Shown one piece after another: positions 33,722 to 42,155 of a stretch of 64,000 nt of DNA (its first letter is position 1; each line of letters opens with the position of its first letter). The position numbers and the translations under genes are program-made. The DNA is from a bacterium (GTDB taxonomy: Bacteria; Bacillota; Clostridia; Oscillospirales; Oscillospiraceae): assembly GCA_029009095.1 (NCBI GenBank), contig JAQXJT010000028.1, forward strand, positions 1 to 64,000, read 5' to 3'. The notes beneath the pieces were generated by a model. The model was not told the DNA's origin and ran no database searches. It saw nothing but the letters and a program-made list of their open reading frames with translations.

Positions 33722-35182
33722 TTATTCCTCCTCCGGCCGTCCGCCGTTGTGCAGCAGCCGGTCCCGGAGATCCCAGAGCTCCTGAGAGAAATCCACATAG
33801 TACTGGTGGGGATTGTCGAAGCGCTTGACCTCGTCCCAGAGGGTGTCCAGCTCCCTGCGGCAATAGGCGCGGATCTCCTCCAGCGAGGGCAGGTCGTAGA
33901 CCAGCTCGCCGTTGAGGAACACGGGCACCTGCAGCTCCCGTGCGGTGAAGTGCTCCAGCGTCTTGCGCTTCCAGGTGTTCTCCGGGTCGAAGATCTCCAG
34001 CGGCTTCGTGTCGTCCACCGTCTCGTGCCGGAGCGTCAGGTAGTCGGCCACGGCCTTTCCGTTGGCGTCGTAGAATCGGTAGGCCCGCTTGAAGGAGGGC
34101 ACGGTGATCTTGACCACATTCTCGCTGATCTTGATGCGTGGGTGGATGTTGCCCTCCGCGTCCTCCACGGCCATGAGCTTGTACACGCCGCCGAACACCG
34201 GCTCGCTGGAAGCGGTGATCATCCGCTCGCCCACGCCGAAAGCGTCGATCTTCGCGCCCTGCCGCAGCAGATCCTGAATGAGATACTCGTCCAGAGCATT
34301 GGACACCGTGATGGTGCAGCTCTCCCAGCCGGCCTCGTCCAGCATGGCGCGGGCCTTCTGCGTCAGGTAGCAGAGATCGCCGCTGTCCAGACGGATGCCG
34401 CACTTGGTGATGCCCCGGGGCCTGAGCACCTCGTTGAAGGCGCGGATGGCGTTGGGGATGCCGGAGGAGAGGGTGTTGTAGGTGTCCACCAGCAGCACGG
34501 CGTTGTCCGGGTAGAGCTCGCAGTAGGCCTTGAAGGCCTCGTACTCGCTATCGAACATCTGCACCCAGGAGTGGGCCATGGTGCCCAGGGCCTTCACCCC
34601 GTAGAGTTCGTCCGTGACGGTGCAGGCGGTGCCGGAGCAGCCGGCAATATAGGCGGCCCGGGCGCCCAGAATGGCCGCGTCCGCCCCCTGCGCCCGGCGG
34701 GAGCCGAACTCCATCACCGCCCGGCCCTCGGCGGAGCGGACGATGCGGCTGGCCTTGGTGGCGATGAGACTCTGGTGGTTGATGCTCAGCAGAAGGAAGG
34801 TCTCCAGCAGCTGGGCCTGTATGGCGTCCGCCCGGACGGTGATCAGCGGCTCCCGGGGGAACACGGGCGTGCCCTCGGGCACCGCGTAGATGTCGCCGGT
34901 GAAGCGGAAATTCCGGAGATATTCGAGAAAGCCCTCGTCGAACATATTCCGCCCGCGGAGATATTCCATGTCTTCGTCGTCAAAATGCAGGTTCTGGATG
35001 TACTCCACCACCTGCTCCAGTCCTGCGGCAATGGCGAAGCCGCCGCCGTCGGGAACTTTGCGGAAGAAGAGGTCGAAGTAGACCTTCTGCTCCCCCATCC
35101 CCTTGCGGAAATAGCCGTTGCCCATGGTGAGCTCGTAGTAATCGCAAAGCATGGAGAGATTTTCCTTACCCCGCTTACTCAT
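33722..35182 (-). CDS. pncB: Nicotinate phosphoribosyltransferase
   Basis: The 486-residue enzyme joins nicotinate to PRPP to make nicotinate mononucleotide for NAD salvage. Seen motifs are LCDYYELTMGNGYF at the N terminus, EFGSRRAQG in the middle and the phosphate-binding RLDSGD and GVGERM. ATG 35182 is chosen with AGGAGG 11 bases upstream; a TTG three codons earlier is too close to it. The promoter lies at 35234-35262. Confidence 0.93.
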   Translation of the reverse strand: MSKRGKENLSMLCDYYELTMGNGYFRKGMGEQKVYFDLFFRKVPDGGGFAIAAGLEQVVEYIQNLHFDDEDMEYLRGRNMFDEGFLEYLRNFRFTGDIYAVPEGTPVFPREPLITVRADAIQAQLLETFLLLSINHQSLIATKASRIVRSAEGRAVMEFGSRRAQGADAAILGARAAYIAGCSGTACTVTDELYGVKALGTMAHSWVQMFDSEYEAFKAYCELYPDNAVLLVDTYNTLSSGIPNAIRAFNEVLRPRGITKCGIRLDSGDLCYLTQKARAMLDEAGWESCTITVSNALDEYLIQDLLRQGAKIDAFGVGERMITASSEPVFGGVYKLMAVEDAEGNIHPRIKISENVVKITVPSFKRAYRFYDANGKAVADYLTLRHETVDDTKPLEIFDPENTWKRKTLEHFTARELQVPVFLNGELVYDLPSLEEIRAYCRRELDTLWDEVKRFDNPHQYYVDFSQELWDLRDRLLHNGGRPEEE

Positions 35183-35233
35183 ACCCTGCAAGACCTCCTG
35201 TTTTTCTTGTAGTATTTGGCGTTATTGTATCCT

Positions 35234-35262
35234 ATCATACCCCCTTTGCTCCGCCTTTGCAA
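35234..35262 (-). promoter_or_regulatory. pncB promoter
   Basis: On the minus strand TTGCAA (35262-35257), a 17-bp spacer and TATGAT (35239-35234). Confidence 0.7.
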
Positions 35263-35268
35263 GAGAAT

Positions 35269-35298
35269 TTGACAGCCCGGGGCCGGACAGATTATAAT
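35269..35298 (+). promoter_or_regulatory. Promoter of the YgiQ-like gene
   Basis: TTGACA at 35269-35274, an 18-bp spacer and TATAAT at 35293-35298. It is back-to-back with the pncB promoter, six bases apart. Confidence 0.85.
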
Positions 35299-35348
35299 AA
35301 GGAGACCGTTCCTCTCCGGCAGGAGGGAGCGGGAAAGGGAGGCAAAAG

Positions 35349-37259
35349 ATGGATACCTTGGATTTTCTGCCTGTCAGCCGCCAGGACATGGAGCGCCGGG
35401 GCTGGCACTGGTACGATATACTGCTCATCACCGGGGATGCCTATGTGGATCACCCCTCTTTTGGCGCGGCGGTGATCTCCCGGCTGCTGGAAAAGGAGGG
35501 CTACCGGGTGGCGGTATTGGCCCAGCCCGACTGGCACAGCAGCGAGGCCATCGCCGCCATGGGACGGCCCCGGGTGGGCGTTTTCATCGGCGCGGGCAAC
35601 CTCGACAGCATGGTGGCCCACTATACCGCCGCCAAAAAGCGCCGCAGCGAGGATTTCTACTCCCCCGGCAAGCGCATGGGCCTCCGCCCCGACAGGGCGG
35701 TGACGGTCTACGCCAACCGGGCCAGGGAGGCCTTCCCCGGCGTGAAGATCCTCATCGGCGGCATGGAGGCCTCTCTGCGCCGCTTTGCCCACTACGATTA
35801 CTGGGACGACAAAGTGCGCCGCAGCGTCCTTTTCGACGCCAGGGCGGATGTGCTGGTCTACGGCATGGGGGAGCGGGCCACGGTGGAGGCCGCCCGGCGT
35901 ATGCGCGCGGGGGAGAGCCTGGAGGGCATCCCCGGCACCTGCGTGGCGGCCCGGGCCTGCCCGGAGGGGGCGATGGCGCTGCCCTCCTGGGAGGAGGTCT
36001 GCGCCGACAAGCGGAAATACGCCGCCGCCACGGCGGAGGAGTACCGCCAGCACGACCCCATCCGGGGCAAGACCCTCGCGCAGAAGCACGGAGACCGCTT
36101 CCTGGTGGTCTACCCCCCGGCCATGCCCCTGTCCACCGCCGAGCTGGACGCGGTGGCGGCCCTGCCCTATACCCGGGAGCCCCACCCCTCCTATGAGCCG
36201 CTGGGCGGCGTGCCCGCCATCGAGGAGGTGCGCTTCTCGGTGATCCACAACCGTGGCTGCTTCGGCGGCTGCGCGTTCTGCTCCCTGGCCTTCCACCAGG
36301 GGCGTATGGTCACCTCCCGGAGCCACGAGTCCGTCATCGCCGAGGTGGAGGCCATGACCCGCCATCCCCTCTGGAAGGGCTATGTATCCGATGTGGGCGG
36401 CCCCACCGCCAACTTCCGCCACCCCTCCTGCAAAAAGCAGCTCAAAAGCGGCATGTGCCCGGATAAGCGCTGCCTGGCTCCCGAGCGCTGCAAAAATCTG
36501 GACGCCGACCACAGCGACTATGTTTCGCTGCTCAAAAAGCTCCGGGCCATCCCCGGGGTGAAGAAGGTCTTCGTCCGCTCCGGCGTCCGCTTCGACTACG
36601 CGCTGTACGATAAGAAAAACGAGTTTCTCCCCGAGCTGGTGCGCCACCACGTCTCCGGTCAGCTGAAGGTGGCTCCGGAGCACTGCGTGGACAGCGTGCT
36701 GGGGTACATGGGCAAGCCTCCCGTGGCGGTGTACGAGCAGTTCATGGAGCGCTACCGGGGACTGAACCGGCGCTACGAGAAGGAGCAGTTTCTGGTGCCC
36801 TACCTGATGTCCTCCCACCCGGGCAGCACCCTCAACAGCGCCATCGAGCTGGCCCTCTACCTCAAGCACCACGGCGTGCGCCCTGAGCAGGTGCAGGATT
36901 TTTACCCCACCCCCGGCACGCTGAGCACCTGTATGTACTACACGGGCCTGGACCCCATGACCATGAAGAGCGTGTATGTGCCCCGCAGCCCCGGGGAAAA
37001 GGCCATGCAGCGCGCGCTGCTGCAATACTCCGACCCCCGCTTCGCCCCGCTGGTGCGTCAGGCGCTGCTCAGGGCCGGGCGGGAGGATCTGATCGGCAAT
37101 GGGCGCGGCGCGCTGGTGCGCCCCGGCCCCCTCCCCGGCGAAGACAGACCGGGAAAGGGGAGCGGGAAAAAGCCCGCCGCCCCGGGAAAGACGCCCCGGG
37201 AACAGAGAGCCGCCGCGCCCCGGGGAAGGGGAGCGGCCCCGGGAAAGGGCAGAAAATAA
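35349..37259 (+). CDS. YgiQ family radical SAM protein
   Basis: The 636-residue protein has a B12-binding-like N-terminal region (DILLITGDAYVDHPSFG), a radical SAM motif NRGCFGGCAFCSL (three cysteines in C-x3-C-x2-C) near residue 300 and the conserved DVGGPTANF. A second Cys cluster (CKKQLKSGMCPDKRC) follows and may hold another metal site. The last 60 residues are a low-complexity basic Pro/Gly/Lys tail. YgiQ proteins have no established reaction. It has its own strong promoter. Confidence 0.9.
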   Translation: MDTLDFLPVSRQDMERRGWHWYDILLITGDAYVDHPSFGAAVISRLLEKEGYRVAVLAQPDWHSSEAIAAMGRPRVGVFIGAGNLDSMVAHYTAAKKRRSEDFYSPGKRMGLRPDRAVTVYANRAREAFPGVKILIGGMEASLRRFAHYDYWDDKVRRSVLFDARADVLVYGMGERATVEAARRMRAGESLEGIPGTCVAARACPEGAMALPSWEEVCADKRKYAAATAEEYRQHDPIRGKTLAQKHGDRFLVVYPPAMPLSTAELDAVAALPYTREPHPSYEPLGGVPAIEEVRFSVIHNRGCFGGCAFCSLAFHQGRMVTSRSHESVIAEVEAMTRHPLWKGYVSDVGGPTANFRHPSCKKQLKSGMCPDKRCLAPERCKNLDADHSDYVSLLKKLRAIPGVKKVFVRSGVRFDYALYDKKNEFLPELVRHHVSGQLKVAPEHCVDSVLGYMGKPPVAVYEQFMERYRGLNRRYEKEQFLVPYLMSSHPGSTLNSAIELALYLKHHGVRPEQVQDFYPTPGTLSTCMYYTGLDPMTMKSVYVPRSPGEKAMQRALLQYSDPRFAPLVRQALLRAGREDLIGNGRGALVRPGPLPGEDRPGKGSGKKPAAPGKTPREQRAAAPRGRGAAPGKGRK

Positions 37260-37281
37260 CGGCGATTTCGGGACTTTGCGC

Positions 37282-37310
37282 TTGACGGAGCTATGCTTTT
37301 GGGGTAGTAT
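37282..37310 (+). promoter_or_regulatory. Promoter of the URO-D-like gene
   Basis: TTGACG at 37282-37287, a 17-bp spacer and TAGTAT at 37305-37310. Confidence 0.65.
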
Positions 37311-37371
37311 GGTTATACCCAATTTTTATGAGTGCCATCAAACCAACTGAAACAGGAGAGGAGAACTGTTT

Positions 37372-38385
37372 ATGACGCCCAGAGAAAATGCAATGGCAAT
37401 CCTCAACCGGGAGCAGCCCGATTACTATTTCGATCTGATGGATGCGCTGGTGATCCTGCCCGATCCCATGCTGCTGTCCGGCGGAAAGCGGCCCGAGAAC
37501 GGCGGCGAGTACAAGGACAACTGGGGTGTCACCTATATGTGGAAGCCCGGCGCGCCCGGCGCCCACCCCCATGTGACCCCCGAGAACGCGGTGATCAAAG
37601 ACATCACCAAGTGGAAGGAGCAGGTGGTATTCCCCTCTCTGGAAGGGCTGGACTGGTCCATGGCCAAGAAGGTCTCCGACGGCGTGGATCGCAAGGAGAA
37701 GATGACGTGCATCATGTTCGGCGGCGGCATCTTTGAGCGCAGCCACCACCTGCAGGGCATCGAGACCGCGCTGGTCAACTACATGGTCTACCCCGAGGAG
37801 ACCGCCGAGCTGCTGCGGGCCATAGCCGACTGGAAGATCGCCTACATCCGCCAGATGGGCGAGGAAGTCCACCCGGACATCATCTTCTACCACGACGACT
37901 GGGGCAACAAGCAGAATCTGTTCCTGCCGCCCCGGGTGTGGCGCGAGCTCATCAAGCCCCTCCAGAAGGAGATCGCCGACGCCATCCATGAGGCGGGCAT
38001 GATTTATATGCACCATGCCGACTGCATCTGCGAGCCCATCGTGGAGGACATGGTGGAGATCGGTGTGGACATCTGGCAGGGTGTCATCGCCCAGAACGAC
38101 ATCGTGCGTATCCAGGAGATCACCGGCGGCAAGCTGGCCATGGTGGGCGGCATCGACGGCCCCGCCATCGACACCCCCTACACCACCGAGGAGGAGATCC
38201 GCGCCGAGGTGCACCGGGCCGTGGACACCTACTGCGCCCGGGGCCGGTTCTTCCCCGGCATCCCCAACGGCGTCTGCTTCCGCCCCGAGAACGACCGCAT
38301 TGAGAAGGAAGAGCTGAAGAAGTACGGCCGCGAGTACGCCCTGGCCCACCCCATTCTGGAAAAGGGCGGTATGCCCCAGCCCTGA
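37372..38385 (+). CDS. Uroporphyrinogen decarboxylase family protein, probable corrinoid methyltransferase
   Basis: The 337-residue protein has the URO-D barrel fold, seen in MMFGGGIFERSHHL, FYHDDWGNKQNLFL, YMHHADCICEPIVEDM and VGGIDGPAIDTPYT. The HHADC stretch gives a His and Cys of the kind that bind zinc in MtaA-type methylcobamide methyltransferases. It is shorter than, and differs from, HemE. A corrinoid protein and a methyl-THF methyltransferase lie 2.2 kb downstream, supporting a methyl-transfer role over heme synthesis. It is transcribed alone. Substrate unknown. Confidence 0.78.
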   Translation: MTPRENAMAILNREQPDYYFDLMDALVILPDPMLLSGGKRPENGGEYKDNWGVTYMWKPGAPGAHPHVTPENAVIKDITKWKEQVVFPSLEGLDWSMAKKVSDGVDRKEKMTCIMFGGGIFERSHHLQGIETALVNYMVYPEETAELLRAIADWKIAYIRQMGEEVHPDIIFYHDDWGNKQNLFLPPRVWRELIKPLQKEIADAIHEAGMIYMHHADCICEPIVEDMVEIGVDIWQGVIAQNDIVRIQEITGGKLAMVGGIDGPAIDTPYTTEEEIRAEVHRAVDTYCARGRFFPGIPNGVCFRPENDRIEKEELKKYGREYALAHPILEKGGMPQP

Positions 38386-38420
38386 GGGAGCGCGTGTACT
38401 TACATATGAAATAAAGACCA

Positions 38421-38448
38421 AAGGCGCCCTCCGGCGGGAGGGCGCCTT
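38421..38448 (+). terminator. Terminator after the URO-D-like gene
   Basis: A 12-bp stem AAGGCGCCCTCC / GGAGGGCGCCTT with a short loop is followed by a pyrimidine-rich CTCTTTCTC in place of a full T-run. Confidence 0.7.
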
Positions 38449-38592
38449 CTCTTTCTCGTCATTGCCATGGCGGGTGTTATACCACAGGCGGCACAAAAAA
38501 TAAGGATGGAATCAACTCATTTGTCCGCCGGACAGGGACATAATTGGGACATTTCGACACAAAAGGGCAGGCGTGTTTTCCTATTCTGACGA

Positions 38593-38621
38593 TTGACCCG
38601 GAACGGCCGGGGGGATATAAT
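38593..38621 (+). promoter_or_regulatory. Promoter of the arylamine N-acetyltransferase gene
   Basis: TTGACC at 38593-38598, a 17-bp spacer and TATAAT at 38616-38621. Confidence 0.85.
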
Positions 38622-38695
38622 GGGAAAGTATTCTGATATAAACTTATCGCATAGTCAAATCGCCTGAGAAAAAACATGACATAGGAGGCCCCGCC

Positions 38696-39517
38696 ATGAA
38701 GGAATTCACCTACGATCCTGTCCCCGATCTCGACGCCTATCTTGCGCGCATCGGCTACACCGGCAGCCGGGAGCTGACCCGGGAGAACCTGAACGCGCTG
38801 GTATATGCCCACCAGCTCGCCGTCCCCTTCGAGAGCCTGGATTGCAGCATCTACCACAAGCCCATCTCTCTGGAGATCCCCCACCTCTTTGAGAAGGTGG
38901 TCGAGCACCGCCGGGGCGGCTACTGCTTTGAGCTGAACGGACTTTTCGTGTCGCTGCTGCGCACCTTCGGCTTTGACGCTGTTTCCGTTATGTGCCGCCT
39001 GGTGGGGATGCGTCCCACCCTCGGCCCGGTGATGCACCGTGGCTGCCTCATCCGTCTGGACGGAAAGCAGTACTTCGCGGATGTGGGCTTCGGCGGCGCC
39101 ATGGCTCCCTTCGCTGTGGAGCTCAGCCCCGAGCGCCAGACCTTCTACGGCGAGACCTACTGGTTCGAGGAGGGCCAGGAGGGCTGGAAGAACCTCAAGC
39201 GGCTGCGCCACGCGGGCATGGGCGACAGCGGCGAGTACAGCGACGAGGAGGCAGAGGTGCTCTACTTCGCGCCCATCGCTTTCTCCGGCATGGACTTCAA
39301 CGCCCTCAATGCCATCACCTCCGCCCCCACCTCCGGCTTCTCCCAGCGGGTGTGGGCCACCATGCGCACCACCGACGGCTACATGAGCTTCATGGGCAGC
39401 ACGTTCACCACGGTGAAGGACCGGGTCCGCACCGATGTGGAGGTGCCCGAGGAGGATGTGGCCCGGGTGCTCAAGGAGAAGTTCAACCTCGAGCCCTGCG
39501 AGTACGCCATTCCCTGA
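38696..39517 (+). CDS. Arylamine N-acetyltransferase
   Basis: The 273-residue NAT transfers acetyl from acetyl-CoA to arylamines and hydrazines. The catalytic triad is complete: Cys77 in RRGGYCFELN, His114 in VMHRGCLI and Asp129 in YFADVGFGG. Size fits bacterial NATs. Its Shine-Dalgarno is AGGAGG and it is flanked by its own promoter and terminator, so it is monocistronic. In gut bacteria such enzymes can acetylate drugs such as mesalamine; whether this one does is not known. Confidence 0.93.
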   Translation: MKEFTYDPVPDLDAYLARIGYTGSRELTRENLNALVYAHQLAVPFESLDCSIYHKPISLEIPHLFEKVVEHRRGGYCFELNGLFVSLLRTFGFDAVSVMCRLVGMRPTLGPVMHRGCLIRLDGKQYFADVGFGGAMAPFAVELSPERQTFYGETYWFEEGQEGWKNLKRLRHAGMGDSGEYSDEEAEVLYFAPIAFSGMDFNALNAITSAPTSGFSQRVWATMRTTDGYMSFMGSTFTTVKDRVRTDVEVPEEDVARVLKEKFNLEPCEYAIP

Positions 39518-39526
39518 CGCTTCGCC

Positions 39527-39566
39527 CCGCCCCGGGCCGGTTTCCGGCCCGGGGCGGTTGCTTTTT
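39527..39566 (+). terminator. Terminator of the NAT gene
   Basis: A 14-bp perfect stem CCGCCCCGGGCCGG / CCGGCCCGGGGCGG with loop TTT is followed by TTGCTTTTT. Confidence 0.92.
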
Positions 39567-39618
39567 CTCCCGTAAGGGTCACAATTCACAAATTGTCCTT
39601 TATTTCCGCCCGGGAAAA

Positions 39619-39627
39619 TGTTACAAT
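39619..39627 (+). promoter_or_regulatory. Extended -10 promoter of hpf
   Basis: TG-T-TACAAT (39619-39627) has the TGn extension of an extended -10 promoter. No good -35 is present at 17 bp. Confidence 0.5.
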
Positions 39628-39658
39628 GGTATCACATCCACAGAAAGGAGCCGATGAC

Positions 39659-40198
39659 ATGAAATTCAAGTTCATGGACAAGAAAATGGAGACGACCCAG
39701 GAGCTGCATGACTACGCGGTGAAAAAGGTCGGCAAGATCGACCGCCTCTTCAAGCAGGAGTCCGAGGCCACGATTTCCTTCGGCAAGGAGCGGGGACGCT
39801 ACACCGCGGAAGTGACGCTCAACAACAACGGCATGATCTACCGCAGCAGCGGCACCACCGGCGATCTCTTTGCCTCCGTGGACTCCGCCGTTGCCTCCAT
39901 CGAGCAGCAGATCCGCAAGAACAAGGACCGCCTCGCCCGCAAGCTCAAAACCGGCCCCATCGACTGGAACACCGGCGCCGCCTCCGAGCCCGAGGAGGAG
40001 GAAGAGCAGTTCAGCGTGGTGCGCAACAAGCGCTTCGCCATGAAGCCCATGACCGTGGACGAGGCCATTTTGCAGATGAATTTGCTGGATCACGGGTTCT
40101 ACGCCTTCCGCAACACCGATGACGACGGCGCCTTCGCCGTGGTCTACCGCCGGAAGAACGGCGGCTATGGCCTCATGAGCGACAGCGGCGAGGACTGA
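39659..40198 (+). CDS. hpf: Ribosome hibernation promoting factor, long form
   Basis: The 179-residue protein has the HPF/YfiA N-terminal domain (residues 1-100, KKMETTQELHDYAVKKVGKI) and, after an acidic linker EPEEEEEQ, the C-terminal dimerisation domain (RNKRFAMKPMTVDEAILQMN). The long form ties two 70S ribosomes into inactive 100S dimers in stationary phase. ATG 39659 has AAAGGAG at good spacing; upstream frame lacks one. It is monocistronic. Confidence 0.95.
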   Translation: MKFKFMDKKMETTQELHDYAVKKVGKIDRLFKQESEATISFGKERGRYTAEVTLNNNGMIYRSSGTTGDLFASVDSAVASIEQQIRKNKDRLARKLKTGPIDWNTGAASEPEEEEEQFSVVRNKRFAMKPMTVDEAILQMNLLDHGFYAFRNTDDDGAFAVVYRRKNGGYGLMSDSGED

Positions 40199-40629
40199 AC
40201 GCCCTCCGGGCCGGGCGCGAACACCGGGATCTGCGAAAAATATACGGAAATTTCTTCAGGCGCGATACTTATTTCTCATAATAGAGGAAAATGGCGATAA
40301 ACTTTTTGCATAACGAACCGGGGGCGGGAACGAAAAGAAAGCCCTTTCAGACCATTTTTGGCGGCCTGTGACCCGGACGGGAACGGAAAAAATCCAATAT
40401 CACCGGGTTTGGTTGTATAATATCTGCGATTTTGTGATAAAAAAAAGGAATGACTTGGGGGTTCAAACGCCCAAAGAACGGAAAACCGCCCTTGACGAAC
40501 GACCCTGATTATGGTATTTTTGTACCCGTAAGAAGGCCGTCCTTTGCCGGGCGGCTGAAAAAATCCAAATACAAACCGCCCGGAGGCAACGTGCCGGACG
40601 CGGTTGTAAAAATTGAGGAGGATATTATC
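40199..40629 (+). other. Intergenic region and leader before the corrinoid protein gene
   Basis: The 431-bp gap holds the promoter at 40492-40520 and an 8-bp GC hairpin CCGGGCGG / CCGCCCGG (about 40544-40584) in the leader. A stray TATAAT at 40426-40431 lacks a -35. I see no cobalamin riboswitch signature, even though the gene product binds a corrinoid. The first 200 bp show no recognisable feature. Confidence 0.55.
40492..40520 (+). promoter_or_regulatory. Promoter of the corrinoid protein operon
   Basis: TTGACG at 40492-40497, a 17-bp spacer and TATTTT at 40515-40520. Confidence 0.65.
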
Positions 40630-41250
40630 ATGATCGAAGAAATCAAGAAGCTCGTTGAGACTGGCAAGCTGAAGAAGATCGAAGAGGCCGTTCAGGAAGC
40701 TCTCGACGGCGGCGCTGACCCCGCTGAGGTTCTGGACTCCATGACCGGCGCTATGGACAGCGTTGGCGAGAAGTTCCAGAAGAACGAGATCTACGTGCCC
40801 GAGATGCTGGTTGCTGCCAAGACCATGCAGCGCGGCGTCAACGTGCTGAAGCCCCACCTGGGCGCCGGCGGCGTTGGCAAGTACGGCAAGTTCGTCATCG
40901 GCACTGTCGCCGGCGACCTGCACGACATCGGCAAGAACCTCGTCGCCATGATGATCGAGTCCGCTGGCTTCGAAGTCATCGACCTGGGCGTCGACGTCCC
41001 CGCCGAGAAGTTCGTTGAGACCCTGAAGGCCAACCCCGACTGCAAGATGGTCGGCCTGTCCGCTCTGCTGACCACCACCATGGACAACATGGAAGCCACC
41101 GTCAAGGCCATCAAGGAAGCCGGCCTCGAGGTCACCATCATGGTTGGCGGCGCCCCCATCACCCAGGCTTTCGCCGACAAGATCGGTGCCAACGCTTACA
41201 CCGCCAACGCTGCCGCCGCTGCCACCAAGGCTAAGGAACTGGCTGCCTGA
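40630..41250 (+). CDS. Corrinoid protein of a methyltransferase system (MtbC/MttC-like)
   Basis: The 206-residue protein has a helical cap (residues 1-80, ending GEKFQKNEIYVPEML) and a B12-binding domain with the lower-ligand motif GDLHDIGKNL (D-x-H-x-x-G), then GLSALLTTTM and MVGGAPIT. This is the pattern of small corrinoid carriers that shuttle methyl groups between a substrate-specific and a pterin-specific methyltransferase. GAGGAGG precedes the ATG. Codon use is unusually rich in GCT, GTT and AAG, like the ribosomal genes nearby, suggesting high expression. It is 31 bp from the methyl-THF methyltransferase. Confidence 0.93.
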   Translation: MIEEIKKLVETGKLKKIEEAVQEALDGGADPAEVLDSMTGAMDSVGEKFQKNEIYVPEMLVAAKTMQRGVNVLKPHLGAGGVGKYGKFVIGTVAGDLHDIGKNLVAMMIESAGFEVIDLGVDVPAEKFVETLKANPDCKMVGLSALLTTTMDNMEATVKAIKEAGLEVTIMVGGAPITQAFADKIGANAYTANAAAAATKAKELAA

Positions 41251-41281
41251 GTTAACCATTGCTTAAGGAGAGAACCACTAA

Positions 41282-42085
41282 ATGATTATCATCGGAGAGA
41301 AAATTAACGGTAGCATCCCCTCCGCCGGCAAGGCTATTGCCGAGCGCAACGAGGAGTGGATTCGCCATCTGGCCCGCATCCAGGAAGACGCCAACGCCGA
41401 TTACCTGGACTGCTGCGCCAGCGTGAATGTCAACGAGCTGGAGACCATGAAGTGGATGCTCGACATCATGCAGGACGAGACCTCCACCAAGATCTGCGTG
41501 GACAGCCCCGATCCCAAGGTGTGCGTTGACGCCCTTCCCTTCTGCAAGAAGCCTGGTCTGGTCAACTCCGTCTCCCTCGAGGGCGACAAGATTGACGTCA
41601 TTTTCCCGGCCATCGCGGACACGAAGTGGAACGTTGTTGCTCTTCTCTCCGGCGAACAGGGCATCCCCTCCAGCGTGGAGGAGCGTATGGTCAACTTCGA
41701 TAAGCTGATGGAGCAGGCCGCCAAGTACGGCATCGCTGCCAACCGCATCTTCGTTGACCCCCTGGTGGAAGGTCTTGCTACCAATCAGGAGTCTCTCCTG
41801 ACCTTCGCGGCTGTCTGCCGTGAGATCAAGGCCAAGTTCCCCCAGATCCACATCACTTCCGGTCTGTCCAACATCTCCTTCGGCCTGCCCGTGCGGAAGA
41901 TGCTGAACATGGCGTTCATGACCCTGGCCATGCAGGCCGGCATGGACTCCGCCATCGTCGACCCCACCAACCGGGACATGATGGGCATCATCTACGCCAC
42001 CGACGCGCTGCTGGGCAATGATGACTTCTGCGTGGAGTACATCAGCGCTTACCGCGACAACCTGTTCGGGCCCGTCAAGGCTTGA
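41282..42085 (+). CDS. Methyltetrahydrofolate:corrinoid methyltransferase (pterin-binding family)
   Basis: The 267-residue protein has the dihydropteroate-synthase-like barrel: IIIGEKINGSIPSAGKAI at the N terminus, DYLDCCASVN, ICVDSPDP, RIFVDPLVEGLAT and HITSGLSNISFGLP. In families such as MtvB, MtqA and AcsE this fold moves methyl between a corrinoid protein and tetrahydrofolate. Being directly behind the corrinoid gene, it is the likely partner. The substrate-specific methyltransferase (MttB type) is not in this window. The unit ends at a strong terminator. Confidence 0.9.
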   Translation: MIIIGEKINGSIPSAGKAIAERNEEWIRHLARIQEDANADYLDCCASVNVNELETMKWMLDIMQDETSTKICVDSPDPKVCVDALPFCKKPGLVNSVSLEGDKIDVIFPAIADTKWNVVALLSGEQGIPSSVEERMVNFDKLMEQAAKYGIAANRIFVDPLVEGLATNQESLLTFAAVCREIKAKFPQIHITSGLSNISFGLPVRKMLNMAFMTLAMQAGMDSAIVDPTNRDMMGIIYATDALLGNDDFCVEYISAYRDNLFGPVKA

Positions 42086-42100
42086 TTTAGGGAACCTCTT

Positions 42101-42134
42101 ATCTCCCCTGCGGAATTCCGCAGGGGAGATTTTT
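42101..42134 (+). terminator. Terminator of the corrinoid operon
   Basis: The 30-bp palindrome ATCTCCCCTGCGGAA / TTCCGCAGGGGAGAT is followed by TTTTT. Confidence 0.95.
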
Positions 42135-42155
42135 ATTGCCCTGCACACAGTATAT

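Larger units (their letters stand above)
38386..38695. other. Intergenic region with terminator and NAT promoter
   Basis: This 310-bp gap contains the hairpin at 38421-38448 and the promoter at 38593-38621. In the rest (about 38449-38592) I see no gene, repeat or known RNA motif. Confidence 0.6.

Noticed and set aside
40199..40629. Cobalamin riboswitch before the corrinoid protein gene
   Set aside because: None of the conserved B12-box sequence is seen in the gap.
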